Part shown: piece after piece, positions 18,343 to 25,814 of the stretch | How positions within the stretch are numbered: the first letter of the stretch is position 1 | Layout of the letters: each line of letters begins with the position of its first letter | Source of the DNA: Bradyrhizobiaceae bacterium | Lineage (GTDB): Bacteria > Pseudomonadota > Alphaproteobacteria > Rhizobiales > Xanthobacteraceae | Direction: 5' to 3' | NCBI GenBank assembly: GCA_020853885.1 | Contig: JADYXZ010000020.1 | Span: 186,001-250,000, forward strand | Length of the DNA: 64,000 nucleotides | Notes under the pieces: generated by a model | The model's input: only the letters and a program-made list of their open reading frames with translations | What the model was told of the DNA's origin: nothing | Databases searched by the model: none | Program-made: the position numbers and the translations under genes

Positions 18343-19689
18343 ATGTGGGACAAGGGACGCTGGGATAGGGGCCGTCGTTTGGCGATTTCCAGTTTGATTC
18401 TGCTGCTCGCCGAGGCCGCGCTTTATTTCGGCGTGATGGCGACGCTGTTCCGGCTGCGGCGGCAGTTCGGGCTCGGCGTGTTCGTGTGCGCGCTCGGCAG
18501 CCTGCATTTCCTGGAAACCTATCTCGCGGCGATCTTCTACATCCAAGCGCCGTTTGGCACCGCGTTGTCGCCGGGATCGATCGTGCTGTTCTCCGGCAAG
18601 CTGGTGATGTTGTTGCTCCTCTACATTCGCGAGGACGCCGAGGCGGTGCGGCAACCGATCTACGGCCTCTTGTTCGGCAATTTCCTCATCGTCGCCCTCG
18701 TCATGGTGATGCGCCAGCACAATATGGTGACGCCGGTGCCGGGGCAATTTCCGGATTTTCCGTTCCTCGATCAGATGGGCGGGCTGATGATCTGGGGCAC
18801 CGTCCTCCTGTTCGTCGACAGCATCCTGCTGATCCTGCTCTACGAGCGCTCGGCGGCATGGCTCGGACGGAACGTCACGGCGCGCATCTGGCTGAGCGCA
18901 TCGGCCGTGCTCACGCTCGATCAGGTCGGCTTTTATCTCGCGCTCTACACGTTCGTCGGCTCTCCGATCGAGGTCTTCTACGGCGGCTGGATCGGCAAGA
19001 TGGTGGCGGCCGCGATCTTCGCGCTGTTCACCGGCGCCTATCTCCGCTGGTTCGAGAGCGAAGGCGGCAAGCTCGAGCTCAGGCCGCGGCTCGCCGACGT
19101 GTTCGATGCGCTGACCTACCGGGAACGGTATCAGGCGTTGCTGGAACAGACCGGACGCGACGGGCTCACCGGCCTCTATGATCGCGGGCGGCTCGAGCGG
19201 CAGGGGCCGCTGCGCGTCGCCGACGCGCTTGCCGCCGGGCGGTCGCTCAGCCTCATCCTCGTCGACATCGACGGCTTCAAGGACATCAACGACCGCCACG
19301 GGCATGCGGCCGGCGACCAGATCCTGCGCCTTGTCGGCACGAAACTCAGCGACACGATGCGCAGCACGGACAGCATCTACCGCTACGGCGGAGACGAGTT
19401 CGTCGTGCTGAGCGAAGGGCTCGCACACGATGCGGCACTGGCCGCGGCCGAACGCGTGCGGCGCGCCGTCGAGACGTTGTCCGCCGAGGAGCGCATTCCG
19501 GTGACGATCAGCATCGGCATCGCCACCTGCCCGGGCGAGGCGACGAGCCTGTCGGAGTTGTTCGCCAGCGCCGATGCACGGCTCTACGCGGCAAAGTCCG
19601 CCGGCCGCAACCGCGTGGTCGGCGGCCCAGAAGCGCGCGGCGCGCGCCCTTCAACGGGCAATCCGCACTCCGTTCCCGATCTTGTCTGA
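18343..19689 (+). CDS. Membrane-bound diguanylate cyclase (GGDEF)
   Basis: The predicted enzyme makes c-di-GMP from GTP. In 448 residues, about six to seven membrane segments occupy 13-235; the section FYIQAPFGTALSPGSIVLF through VRQPIYGLLFGNF resembles VUT/YhhQ transporter-like domains. The GGDEF domain follows (about 262-425): DGLTGLYDRGRL, ILVDIDGFKDIND, and intact GGDEF at 349-353. RSTD at 340-343 forms the product-inhibition I-site (RxxD-x5-GGDEF). No EAL domain is present. The start is uncertain: ATG 18343 lacks a ribosome-binding site and lies just after a TATAGT-like -10 element, so a TTG further in is possible. Confidence 0.88.
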   Translation: MWDKGRWDRGRRLAISSLILLLAEAALYFGVMATLFRLRRQFGLGVFVCALGSLHFLETYLAAIFYIQAPFGTALSPGSIVLFSGKLVMLLLLYIREDAEAVRQPIYGLLFGNFLIVALVMVMRQHNMVTPVPGQFPDFPFLDQMGGLMIWGTVLLFVDSILLILLYERSAAWLGRNVTARIWLSASAVLTLDQVGFYLALYTFVGSPIEVFYGGWIGKMVAAAIFALFTGAYLRWFESEGGKLELRPRLADVFDALTYRERYQALLEQTGRDGLTGLYDRGRLERQGPLRVADALAAGRSLSLILVDIDGFKDINDRHGHAAGDQILRLVGTKLSDTMRSTDSIYRYGGDEFVVLSEGLAHDAALAAAERVRRAVETLSAEERIPVTISIGIATCPGEATSLSELFASADARLYAAKSAGRNRVVGGPEARGARPSTGNPHSVPDLV

Positions 19690-19748
19690 GACGGACTTCC
19701 CCCGCGCGTGATTTGGTGCGCGGGACGGCAGCCGGTATCATCGAGCCG

Positions 19749-20708
19749 ATGGCAGGTTCGCAACGGCTTCGACTGGCTCTTTGCGGTCTCTCGATCGCGC
19801 TGGTGCTCGCGCCGACGGCGGCGCGAGCGATCGGCAACTGTTCTTTCAAGCCGCCGCCGCCGGTGACGCTCAAGGACATGGGACCGTGCGCGTTCGATCC
19901 GGAACGCCTGAGCTTCGCGGGCGATCCGGAACAGCAGGCAAAATGCCTGCTCAACCCGGTCAAGCCGGTTGGACGGCTCGGCCCGCCGCTCAGCGAACTG
20001 CCGGAAGTCCTCGCCGCGCGCGTCGGACAGCCGGCGGGATTACCGGAACGGGCAAACCTCCGGCGCTGGCTCGCCGAGCGGAACCTCGACGACCCCATCG
20101 GCGCATCGCTCGAGCGGACCGTCGCTTATGCGCGCGACAACGATTCTCTCTCGCGCCCCGCCACGTATTTCGTCATTCACGACACGAGCTCGCCGAACTT
20201 CGGCAGCCTGCCGTGGCCGCGGAACATCGACGCCGACGCCAAGATCAACAATCTCAACCGCTATCGCTGCGCCAACGACATCGAACGCGCGCACGTCTTC
20301 ATCAACCGCGGCGGCGCGATCCTGCTCGCGCACGATTTCGAGGTGCCGTGGCGGGCGACCAAGTTCGAGATGGCGACCAATTTCGACGGCGCACTGAAGG
20401 GCCTGTTCCTGCACGTGGAACTCATCCAGCCGCGGCGCCGCGACCCGAAGTTCGGCCGCCGCAACGACTTCCTCGCGCCGGTGCCAGGATTCACGCCCGC
20501 CCAATACGACGCGCTCGCCTTGACCTACGTGGTGGCGAGCGTCCGGGCCGGCTTCTGGATGATCCCGGCGTTCCACGCGGTGCTCGACGAGGGCATCCGC
20601 AACAAGCACGACGACCCGCAGAACTTCGAACTCGACGCCTTCGCCCGCAGCCTGAACCAGCTCCTGAAGGCGCTCGATGCGCCTGTTCTCCGCGAGGCCG
20701 CCAAATAA
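19749..20708 (+). CDS. Exported N-acetylmuramoyl-L-alanine amidase-like protein
   Basis: Of 319 residues, the first ~27 form a signal peptide (LALCGLSIALVLAPTAARA). The centre has TYFVIHDTSSPNFGSLPWP, AHVFINRGGAILLAHDFEVP, LFLHVELIQPRR, TPAQYDALALTYVVASV and AFHAVLDEGIRNKHDDPQNF. This order matches Amidase_2/peptidoglycan-recognition proteins (V-I-H-x-T-S, then histidines and the K-x-D-P segment), with substitutions. The likely role is cleavage or binding of peptidoglycan in the periplasm. Catalytic competence is uncertain because the ligand pattern is not canonical. It stands alone, 59 bases after the cyclase gene. Confidence 0.6.
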   Translation: MAGSQRLRLALCGLSIALVLAPTAARAIGNCSFKPPPPVTLKDMGPCAFDPERLSFAGDPEQQAKCLLNPVKPVGRLGPPLSELPEVLAARVGQPAGLPERANLRRWLAERNLDDPIGASLERTVAYARDNDSLSRPATYFVIHDTSSPNFGSLPWPRNIDADAKINNLNRYRCANDIERAHVFINRGGAILLAHDFEVPWRATKFEMATNFDGALKGLFLHVELIQPRRRDPKFGRRNDFLAPVPGFTPAQYDALALTYVVASVRAGFWMIPAFHAVLDEGIRNKHDDPQNFELDAFARSLNQLLKALDAPVLREAAK

Positions 20709-20735
20709 GAACATTTGTCCAAATTGTGGAACTTT

Positions 20736-20750
20736 GTTCATGTATTGTTC
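20736..20750 (+). promoter_or_regulatory. LexA (SOS) box upstream of comM
   Basis: GTTC at 20736-20739, seven bases, GTTC at 20747-20750: an exact match to the direct-repeat LexA operator GTTC-N7-GTTC of alphaproteobacteria. It lies in an AT-rich 94-base gap, 52 bases before comM, with GATAAT (20772-20777) as a likely -10 element. LexA would occlude the -35 region. Confidence 0.7.
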
Positions 20751-20802
20751 TTGATTTTGCGGCTTTTCTGCGATAATTTTTTATCACTAAAAGGTGGCGG
20801 GG

Positions 20803-22341
20803 ATGGTTCAGCACGTCGCGACCGTTGCTTTCGTGGGGGTCGAAGCACGGCCGGTGGACGTACAGGTGCAGGTGGCGCCGGGACTGCCCGCCTTCAATCT
20901 GGTCGGGCTCGCCGACAAGGCGGTTTCCGAGGCACGCGACCGGGTACGGGCGGCGCTGATCGCCTCCGGCCTCGCGCTGCCGGCGAGACGCATCACTATC
21001 AATCTCGCGCCGGCCGATCTGCCGAAGGAGGGCAGCCACTATGACCTGCCGATCGCGCTCGGCCTGATGGCGGCGATCGGCGCAATTCCCTCCGACGCGC
21101 TCGCGGGCTTCACAGTCGTCGGCGAGCTCGGCCTCGACGGCTCGCTCGCGCCGGTCGCGGGCGTCTTGCCGGCGGCGGTCGCCGCCAACGCACTCGGGCA
21201 CGGGCTGATCTGCCCGAAGGCGTGCGGCGCGGAGGCGGCCTGGGCGAGCCCGGACATGGAAATCCTTGCGCCGGCGTCGCTCATCCAGCTCGCCAACCAC
21301 CTGCGCGGCACGCAGGTGCTGTCACGGCCGGAGCCGAAGATGCAGGCGCCGGCGGAAAGCACGCTCGACCTCTCCGACATCCGCGGCCAGGAAAGCGCGA
21401 AGCGCGCGCTCGAGATCGCGGCGGCGGGCGGACACAATCTCCTGTTCATCGGGCCGCCGGGCGCGGGCAAATCCATGCTCGCTGCGCGCCTGCCGACGAT
21501 CCTGCCGCCGCTCACGCCGCCCGAGCTGCTCGAGGTCTCCATGATCGCGTCGGTCGCGGGCGCGATCGAAGGCGGCGCGCTCACGGCGCAGCGCCCGTTC
21601 CGGCATCCGCATCATTCGGCGAGCATGGCGGCGATGGTGGGCGGGGGCTTGCGGGCGCGGCCCGGCGAAGTGTCGCTTGCGCATCTCGGCGTTCTCTTCC
21701 TCGACGAGTTTGCCGAGTTCCAGCCGCAGGTGCTCGATTCCCTGCGGCAGCCGATCGAGGCCGGCGAAGCGGTAATCGCGCGCGCGAACCACCGCATCAC
21801 CTATCCCGCGCGCTTCCAGCTGGTGGCGGCGATGAATCCCTGCCGCTGCGGGCGGGCCTACGATCCGGGCTTCACCTGCCGGCGCGGACCGAACCTGCGT
21901 TGCGCCGCGGACTACCAGGCGCGGCTTTCCGGCCCGCTGCTCGACCGCATCGATCTGCACATCGAAGTGCCGGCAGTTTCGGCGGCCGACCTCGTGCTGC
22001 CGCCACCATCGGAGGGTAGCCGTGAAGTGGCGGCACGGGTTGCTAGCGCACGCGAAATTCAGCGCGCGCGGTTCGCCGCGCTCGGGCGCGACGACCTGCG
22101 CTTGAACGCGGAAGCGCAGTCAAGCCTGATCGAGCAGATCGCAGCGCCGGACAGCGCCGGCCTTAAGCTCCTGCGCGATGCGGCCGACGCCATGCGCCTT
22201 TCGGCGCGCGGCTATCATCGCGTGCTGAAGGTCGCGCGCACCATCGCCGATCTCGACGGCGCCGAAAGGATCGGCCGGCCGCACCTCGCGGAGGCGCTCG
22301 CCTATCGCGCGCTCAACGACCGCATGGCGGCGGCGGCTTAG
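20803..22341 (+). CDS. comM: YifB/ComM family Mg-chelatase-like AAA+ ATPase
   Basis: ComM is a ring helicase that promotes branch migration during integration of transforming DNA. The 512-residue protein has the N-terminal Lon-protease-like domain (VQVAPGLPAFNLVGLADKAV, ITINLAPADLPKEGSHYDLP). Next come Walker A GPPGAGKSMLA, FRHPHHSASMAAMVGGG, Walker B VLFLDEFAEF and the C-terminal AMNPCRCG...LSGPLLDRIDLHIEVP. ATG 20803 follows a G-rich ribosome-binding site; GTG 20794 is an alternative. A LexA box upstream links it to DNA damage. It converges with the FNR-like gene. Confidence 0.92.
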   Translation: MVQHVATVAFVGVEARPVDVQVQVAPGLPAFNLVGLADKAVSEARDRVRAALIASGLALPARRITINLAPADLPKEGSHYDLPIALGLMAAIGAIPSDALAGFTVVGELGLDGSLAPVAGVLPAAVAANALGHGLICPKACGAEAAWASPDMEILAPASLIQLANHLRGTQVLSRPEPKMQAPAESTLDLSDIRGQESAKRALEIAAAGGHNLLFIGPPGAGKSMLAARLPTILPPLTPPELLEVSMIASVAGAIEGGALTAQRPFRHPHHSASMAAMVGGGLRARPGEVSLAHLGVLFLDEFAEFQPQVLDSLRQPIEAGEAVIARANHRITYPARFQLVAAMNPCRCGRAYDPGFTCRRGPNLRCAADYQARLSGPLLDRIDLHIEVPAVSAADLVLPPPSEGSREVAARVASAREIQRARFAALGRDDLRLNAEAQSSLIEQIAAPDSAGLKLLRDAADAMRLSARGYHRVLKVARTIADLDGAERIGRPHLAEALAYRALNDRMAAAA

Positions 22342-22385
22342 CGTTGCGCTGAAAAATCCCGGCCAACCGGAAACCCGCGGATCGC

Positions 22386-22413
22386 GACCGGCCGCAGGCC
22401 GATGCGGCCGGTC
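22386..22413. terminator. Bidirectional hairpin terminator
   Basis: GACCGGCCGCA (22386-22396) pairs perfectly with TGCGGCCGGTC (22403-22413) around a 6-base loop. The hairpin lies between the convergent comM and FNR-like genes, and its right arm overlaps the last codon bases of the FNR-like stop. Confidence 0.75.
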
Positions 22414-23194
22414 ACTTCAGATCGGCAATGCGGCGCAGCTCGGCAAGATTGTGGATCTTCAACCGGCCGCCCCCGATCTCCACCAGGCCCATCTGCCGCA
22501 AGGCGCCCATCACCCGGCTGACATGCACCGTGGTCAGGCCGACGGCATCGGCGATGTGCTGTTGCCGCAACGGAAAGTCGAACGACTGGTCGTGCACCAT
22601 GTCGCGCTCCGCCAGCCTGTTCATGAGATGAAGAATGAACCGGCTGATACGCTCGCTGGCCGACCGCCGGCCGAGATCGGTGATGGCTTCGTCGGCGCGC
22701 TCCTGCTCGGCAACGAAGATGCCGGTCAGGGCGTTCAGCAACTCTGGCTTTGCGGCGAGCGAGCCGATCAGTTCCGCGCGGTTGAGCCGACAATAGGTCA
22801 CTTTCGTCAGCGCCTGCACCGAATAGCGCAGCTTGCGCGCGAACAGCGCCATGCCGGAGACGAGATCGCCGGGAAGAAGGATCGACAGCGTTTGCCGGCG
22901 GCCATCGGGAAGCTGAACGAAACGGAACGCCCAACCCGAGCAAATGATGAAAACGTTCTCGGTCGGCCGGTCCGCGTCATAGATATTTCGCCGCGGCGGA
23001 CTTTTCTGAAAATCCTGCTGCGGCCGGCCGCACTGAATGCCGGCGCCCGCAGCGCCGATCTTCAGAAGCACGCTGCAAATGCCTGCTTCGCGGACCTCGC
23101 AAGTCTCGCAAGGCCAGCGCGCGATTGCCGCGGATTTCGCCTCGGCCCGCTCTGCCTTCTTCGATTCGATCAGCTGAATATTCGGTAGCCCCAA
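22412..23194 (-). CDS. Crp/Fnr family regulator with FNR-type cysteines
   Basis: The 260-residue protein has a cyclic-nucleotide-binding fold (FIICSGWAFRFVQLPDGRRQ, LLPGDLVSGMALFA) and a C-terminal helix-turn-helix (LRQQHIADAVGLTTVHVSRVMGALRQ). Cysteines at 29, 32 and 40 (C-x2-C-x7-C) plus C135 correspond to the FNR/FnrN ligands of an oxygen-labile [4Fe-4S] cluster, so an oxygen or redox sensor is inferred. In the recognition helix the FNR E-x-x-S-R pattern keeps S-R but has V for E, so target specificity may differ. The start is TTG with AGGAG seven bases upstream. A 462-base AT-rich spacer lies upstream. Confidence 0.85.
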   Translation of the reverse strand: MGLPNIQLIESKKAERAEAKSAAIARWPCETCEVREAGICSVLLKIGAAGAGIQCGRPQQDFQKSPPRRNIYDADRPTENVFIICSGWAFRFVQLPDGRRQTLSILLPGDLVSGMALFARKLRYSVQALTKVTYCRLNRAELIGSLAAKPELLNALTGIFVAEQERADEAITDLGRRSASERISRFILHLMNRLAERDMVHDQSFDFPLRQQHIADAVGLTTVHVSRVMGALRQMGLVEIGGGRLKIHNLAELRRIADLK

Positions 23195-23656
23195 GTGCGG
23201 ACTCCTGTGGCCGCGATTCGCGCTCGCGAATCAGTCCGCATGAATCTGCTAGATTTATTTTTTGCTGGGAATGATCTTCGAAGTACGCTCACATCAATGG
23301 ATAAATAGTGACTATCTATATTGTAAATAACATAGGTTAATAATGCGAACAGTACATCGATTATGACGCAACGTATTCCATCACTTCTACAACTTCTGCA
23401 CCTTCTATCGGTATTCTTTTCTTCGAATATTGCAAGCTCAGGTATTATTTGATTGCGGTGATGATTCGATCCGTCGCACCGAGCCGGCCGCGGTCGATTG
23501 ATGAAACGCTGAGCGCGCGGGGGAGCGCCAGAGCCTCATCCATGCAAATACACGTCCTCGCCGACAGCTGCTGCCGCCGCGCTGACTGCATGTCCGCCCT
23601 TCGCCGCGCACGTCGTTTCCGGTTCGGCGCGTCTCCATCGGCAGCCTGAGACGGCG
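23195..23656. other. AT-rich intergenic spacer, left edge of chemotaxis locus
   Basis: No credible gene is seen. About 23230-23460 is strikingly AT-rich against the high-GC background and must hold promoters for the divergent FNR-like and receiver genes. It contains a perfect 11-base palindrome (ATAGT-G-ACTAT, 23305-23315) and many TATA-like tracts, so no single promoter can be named. The final 190 bases return to normal base composition. Confidence 0.6.
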
Positions 23657-24238
23657 ATGACGCGCGAGAACCTGAACCTGCACGGGATCAATTTTCTGGT
23701 CGCCGACGCGAACGCGTATTTCTGCATGATCAGCCAGAGCATCCTGCGCAGCTTCGGTGCGACCAAGATCTACGAAGCGCGCAACGCCATGGACGTGCGC
23801 CGCGCGCTCGTCGAGCAACGGATCGACTTCCTGCTCTGCGATTCGATGCTGCCGCCGAGCGGCGGACTGGAACTCACCCGCACTATCCGCTGGAGCGCCA
23901 ACAGCGAATACCGGACGATCCCGATCCTCATCCTGACCAGCGACACACGCCTCAACACGATCGCGATGGCGCGTGACAGCGGTGCCAACATGGTCGTTGC
24001 CAAGCCGGTGTCGGTGTCGGGACTCTATAACCGGATCGCTTGGGTCGCGTTTCATCCGCGAAGCTTCGTCGATTCGCCGACCTATTTCGGCCCCGACCGG
24101 CGTTTCAAGATCGAAGGCTTTCCGACCGGCGTCGGCCGTCGCAAGGGCGACAAGGAATTCAGCGTCGGCGAGGAGGACGGGCCGGCGCTCGCGCAGGACG
24201 ACATCGATTCGCTCCTGAACCTTGCGCGCAAGGCATGA
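23657..24238 (+). CDS. Receiver-domain protein with C-terminal FliM/CheZ-like peptide
   Basis: The product has 193 residues. Residues 10-130 form a CheY-like receiver (INFLVADANAYFCMISQSIL, phospho-acceptor D62 in LLCDSMLPPSGG, T94 in LILTSDT, K116 in VVAKPV). The second acidic-pocket aspartate is replaced by alanine (V-A-D-A), so Mg binding may be altered. A ~60-residue tail has YFGPDRRF and ends A-Q-D-D-I-D-S-L-L-N (179-188). That peptide resembles the CheY-binding peptides of FliM (SQDEIDALLN) and CheZ (QxxVDDLLxSLGF). The next gene follows after 3 bases. The receiver-helical-protein pair recalls cheYIII-cheE of Caulobacter. The role in chemotaxis is inferred from context. Confidence 0.8.
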   Translation: MTRENLNLHGINFLVADANAYFCMISQSILRSFGATKIYEARNAMDVRRALVEQRIDFLLCDSMLPPSGGLELTRTIRWSANSEYRTIPILILTSDTRLNTIAMARDSGANMVVAKPVSVSGLYNRIAWVAFHPRSFVDSPTYFGPDRRFKIEGFPTGVGRRKGDKEFSVGEEDGPALAQDDIDSLLNLARKA

Positions 24239-24241
24239 CCG

Positions 24242-24757
24242 ATGGCCGGCTCGGGTTCGGACGACGATGCCTTCGTCTTTCCGGTCCGCACCCATTTTCA
24301 TGCGATGGCGCGACGGCCGGGCGGCATTCCGCGCGAGCAGGCGATTGAGGCGGCGGAATCGCATCTGCACGAGCTGCATCACGAATTCAAGGAATGGCTG
24401 GACCAGGAACTCGCGGAGATCGCGAAGATCCTTCCGCAATCGGCCGACGAGGTCACGAGCGACGATCCCTGGGTCGAAGCGGCCCATGCTCGCTGCCAGG
24501 CCGTGCGGGACACGGCGGCGACGATGGGGTTCTATCTGGTTACGTTCGCCGCCAACAATCTGTGCGAGGCGTTCGATACGATCCGGTCCGGCATCGAATA
24601 TCCGCTGGACGCCATCGACCGCGATTTCAAGACCTTGCTGCTCGCGCGTCAGGAAGCGGACAGCGCCGACCGCACGCGACTGCAGGAGCTGATCCGGCGC
24701 ATGGAAAATCCATCCGCCGCGCTCCCGCCGGCCGCGCGCCGCACGCCTTCAAAGTAG
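24242..24757 (+). CDS. Helical protein of the chemotaxis locus (CheE-like position)
   Basis: This 171-residue protein is predicted mainly alpha-helical. It has a charged N-terminus, a helix EQAIEAAESHLHELHHEFKE, a central hydrophobic helix TMGFYLVTFAANNLCEAF, then YPLDAIDRDFKTLLLARQEA and a Pro/Ala tail. I do not recognise a Pfam family. The central part loosely resembles a four-helix histidine phosphotransfer bundle, but no clear acceptor motif is evident. Its start lies 3 bases after the receiver gene, so the two are coexpressed. A partner of the receiver, as CheE is in Caulobacter by position, is a reasonable guess only. Confidence 0.65.
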   Translation: MAGSGSDDDAFVFPVRTHFHAMARRPGGIPREQAIEAAESHLHELHHEFKEWLDQELAEIAKILPQSADEVTSDDPWVEAAHARCQAVRDTAATMGFYLVTFAANNLCEAFDTIRSGIEYPLDAIDRDFKTLLLARQEADSADRTRLQELIRRMENPSAALPPAARRTPSK

Positions 24758-24759
24758 CG

Positions 24760-24834
24760 CTAGTGTCCCGAATCCGAAGTTCGCTTGACTTTGCGGCGGG
24801 CTCGAGAGCGAACTTCGGTTTCGAAGGACACTAG
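24760..24834. repeat. Large palindrome 1 (CTAGTGTCC ends)
   Basis: CTAGTGTCC (24760-24768) pairs with GGACACTAG (24826-24834), and CCGAAGTTCGCT pairs with AGCGAACTTCGG inside. It begins two bases after a TAG stop. Its ends match those of the next palindrome, which marks both as members of one repeat family. It probably terminates the plus-strand pair. Confidence 0.85.
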
Positions 24835-24847
24835 CAACTCTTTGATC

Positions 24848-24924
24848 CTAGTGTCGTTTGGTTCAGAAATTCGCTTGAATGACTCGCTGCAAGAATGAAG
24901 CGAATTTCTGAACCACGACACTAG
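24848..24924. repeat. Large palindrome 2 (CTAGTGTCG ends)
   Basis: CTAGTGTCG (24848-24856) pairs with CGACACTAG (24916-24924), and TTCAGAAATTCGCTT pairs with AAGCGAATTTCTGAA. It shares the CTAGTGTC ends with palindrome 1 but has a different core. Its right-hand CTAG supplies the TAG stop codon of the minus-strand gene that ends at 24921. Confidence 0.85.
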
Positions 24925-25361
24925 AACTCTTCCTCACCATCGGGCGGCGATCCGACAGGTTCGGACCGGCTGGCCTGCAAATGACGCAACAGCCGCTCCT
25001 TCAGATCGGACATCGCGATTGCCGCGATCGCTTCTTCCTCGTTCGGAAGAGCCGCGCCGGAAGCGGGCACATCCGCCATCGTGCCCGAATAGCGGGTCAG
25101 AATATCCGCGACGGCGACGAACTCCTGCTGCAGCCGGTCGAACGCCTGCAAGGTGACCACGAGATTCCGATCGACCATGCCGGGCCGGGACATGACGGCG
25201 TCGGAGATGCCGCCGCTGATCGATTCGAACTGCTGCACCGACTCGCGGAGCAGCATGGCAATGCCGGTGAGGAACGAGCCGGGCGATCCGGTGCCTGCCG
25301 ATTGCGCCTCCTGCTTCTCGCCGTCTTCCGACGCCTCCGACTCCGCAATTGCCGCCTTCAC
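24921..25361 (-). CDS. Small helical protein with CheZ/CheT-like DxxxQ motif
   Basis: The 146-residue protein is the last gene of the chemotaxis operon. After an acidic N-terminus it has helices SFLTGIAMLLRESVQQFESI and MVDRNLVVTLQAFDRLQQEF. D75-R-L-Q-Q79 has the D-x-x-x-Q spacing of the CheZ phosphatase active site and of the CheZ-related CheT of rhizobia. It starts with GTG in a GTGA overlap with the cheY stop, so synthesis is coupled to CheY. A CheY-P phosphatase role is inferred from motif and position and is not certain. The stop codon comes from a palindromic repeat. Confidence 0.65.
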   Translation of the reverse strand: MKAAIAESEASEDGEKQEAQSAGTGSPGSFLTGIAMLLRESVQQFESISGGISDAVMSRPGMVDRNLVVTLQAFDRLQQEFVAVADILTRYSGTMADVPASGAALPNEEEAIAAIAMSDLKERLLRHLQASRSEPVGSPPDGEEEF

Positions 25362-25747
25362 GAAAGCTTCCCCATGACCTGTTCGATTTTTTCCCGCAGC
25401 ACGGCATTCGTGAACGGCTTGACGACATAATTGTTCACGCCGTTCTGCGCCGCCTTGACGACCAGGTCGCGATCGCCGCGGCCGGTCAGCAGAATGAAGG
25501 GGAGCTTGCGCACCGTCTGGTGCGAACGGACCGCGCGAAGCAGCGACAGGCCATCCATCTCCGGCATGTTGAAGTCGGAGATGATCAGGTTGAGCGGCTG
25601 CGACACCGCCTTGTCGAATGCATCGCGGCCGTTCTCCGACTCGAGAATGTTGCGGACGCCGATCTCCTCCAGCGCGAGGCGGATCATCTGCCGGACGCTG
25701 AATTGATCGTCGACGATCAGAACCTTGAGTGCTGCTGCATGCGCCAT
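25358..25747 (-). CDS. cheY: Chemotaxis response regulator CheY
   Basis: This is a stand-alone receiver of 129 residues: VLIVDDQFSVRQMIR (acidic pocket D13, D14), acceptor D58 in IISDFNMPEMDG, T88 in ILLTGRG and K110 in VVKPF. ATG 25747 has AGGAG seven bases upstream; a longer open frame antisense-free but running into cheA was rejected. It follows cheA by 67 bases. When phosphorylated by CheA it would bind FliM or act as a phosphate sink; this locus has three receiver proteins besides CheB. Confidence 0.93.
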   Translation of the reverse strand: MAHAAALKVLIVDDQFSVRQMIRLALEEIGVRNILESENGRDAFDKAVSQPLNLIISDFNMPEMDGLSLLRAVRSHQTVRKLPFILLTGRGDRDLVVKAAQNGVNNYVVKPFTNAVLREKIEQVMGKLS

Positions 25748-25814
25748 TCTCTCACTCCTAACTCGCGGCTTCTTCGGCCCATTCCGGCTGCAGGAAGTCC
25801 GCTCGAAATCTCCC

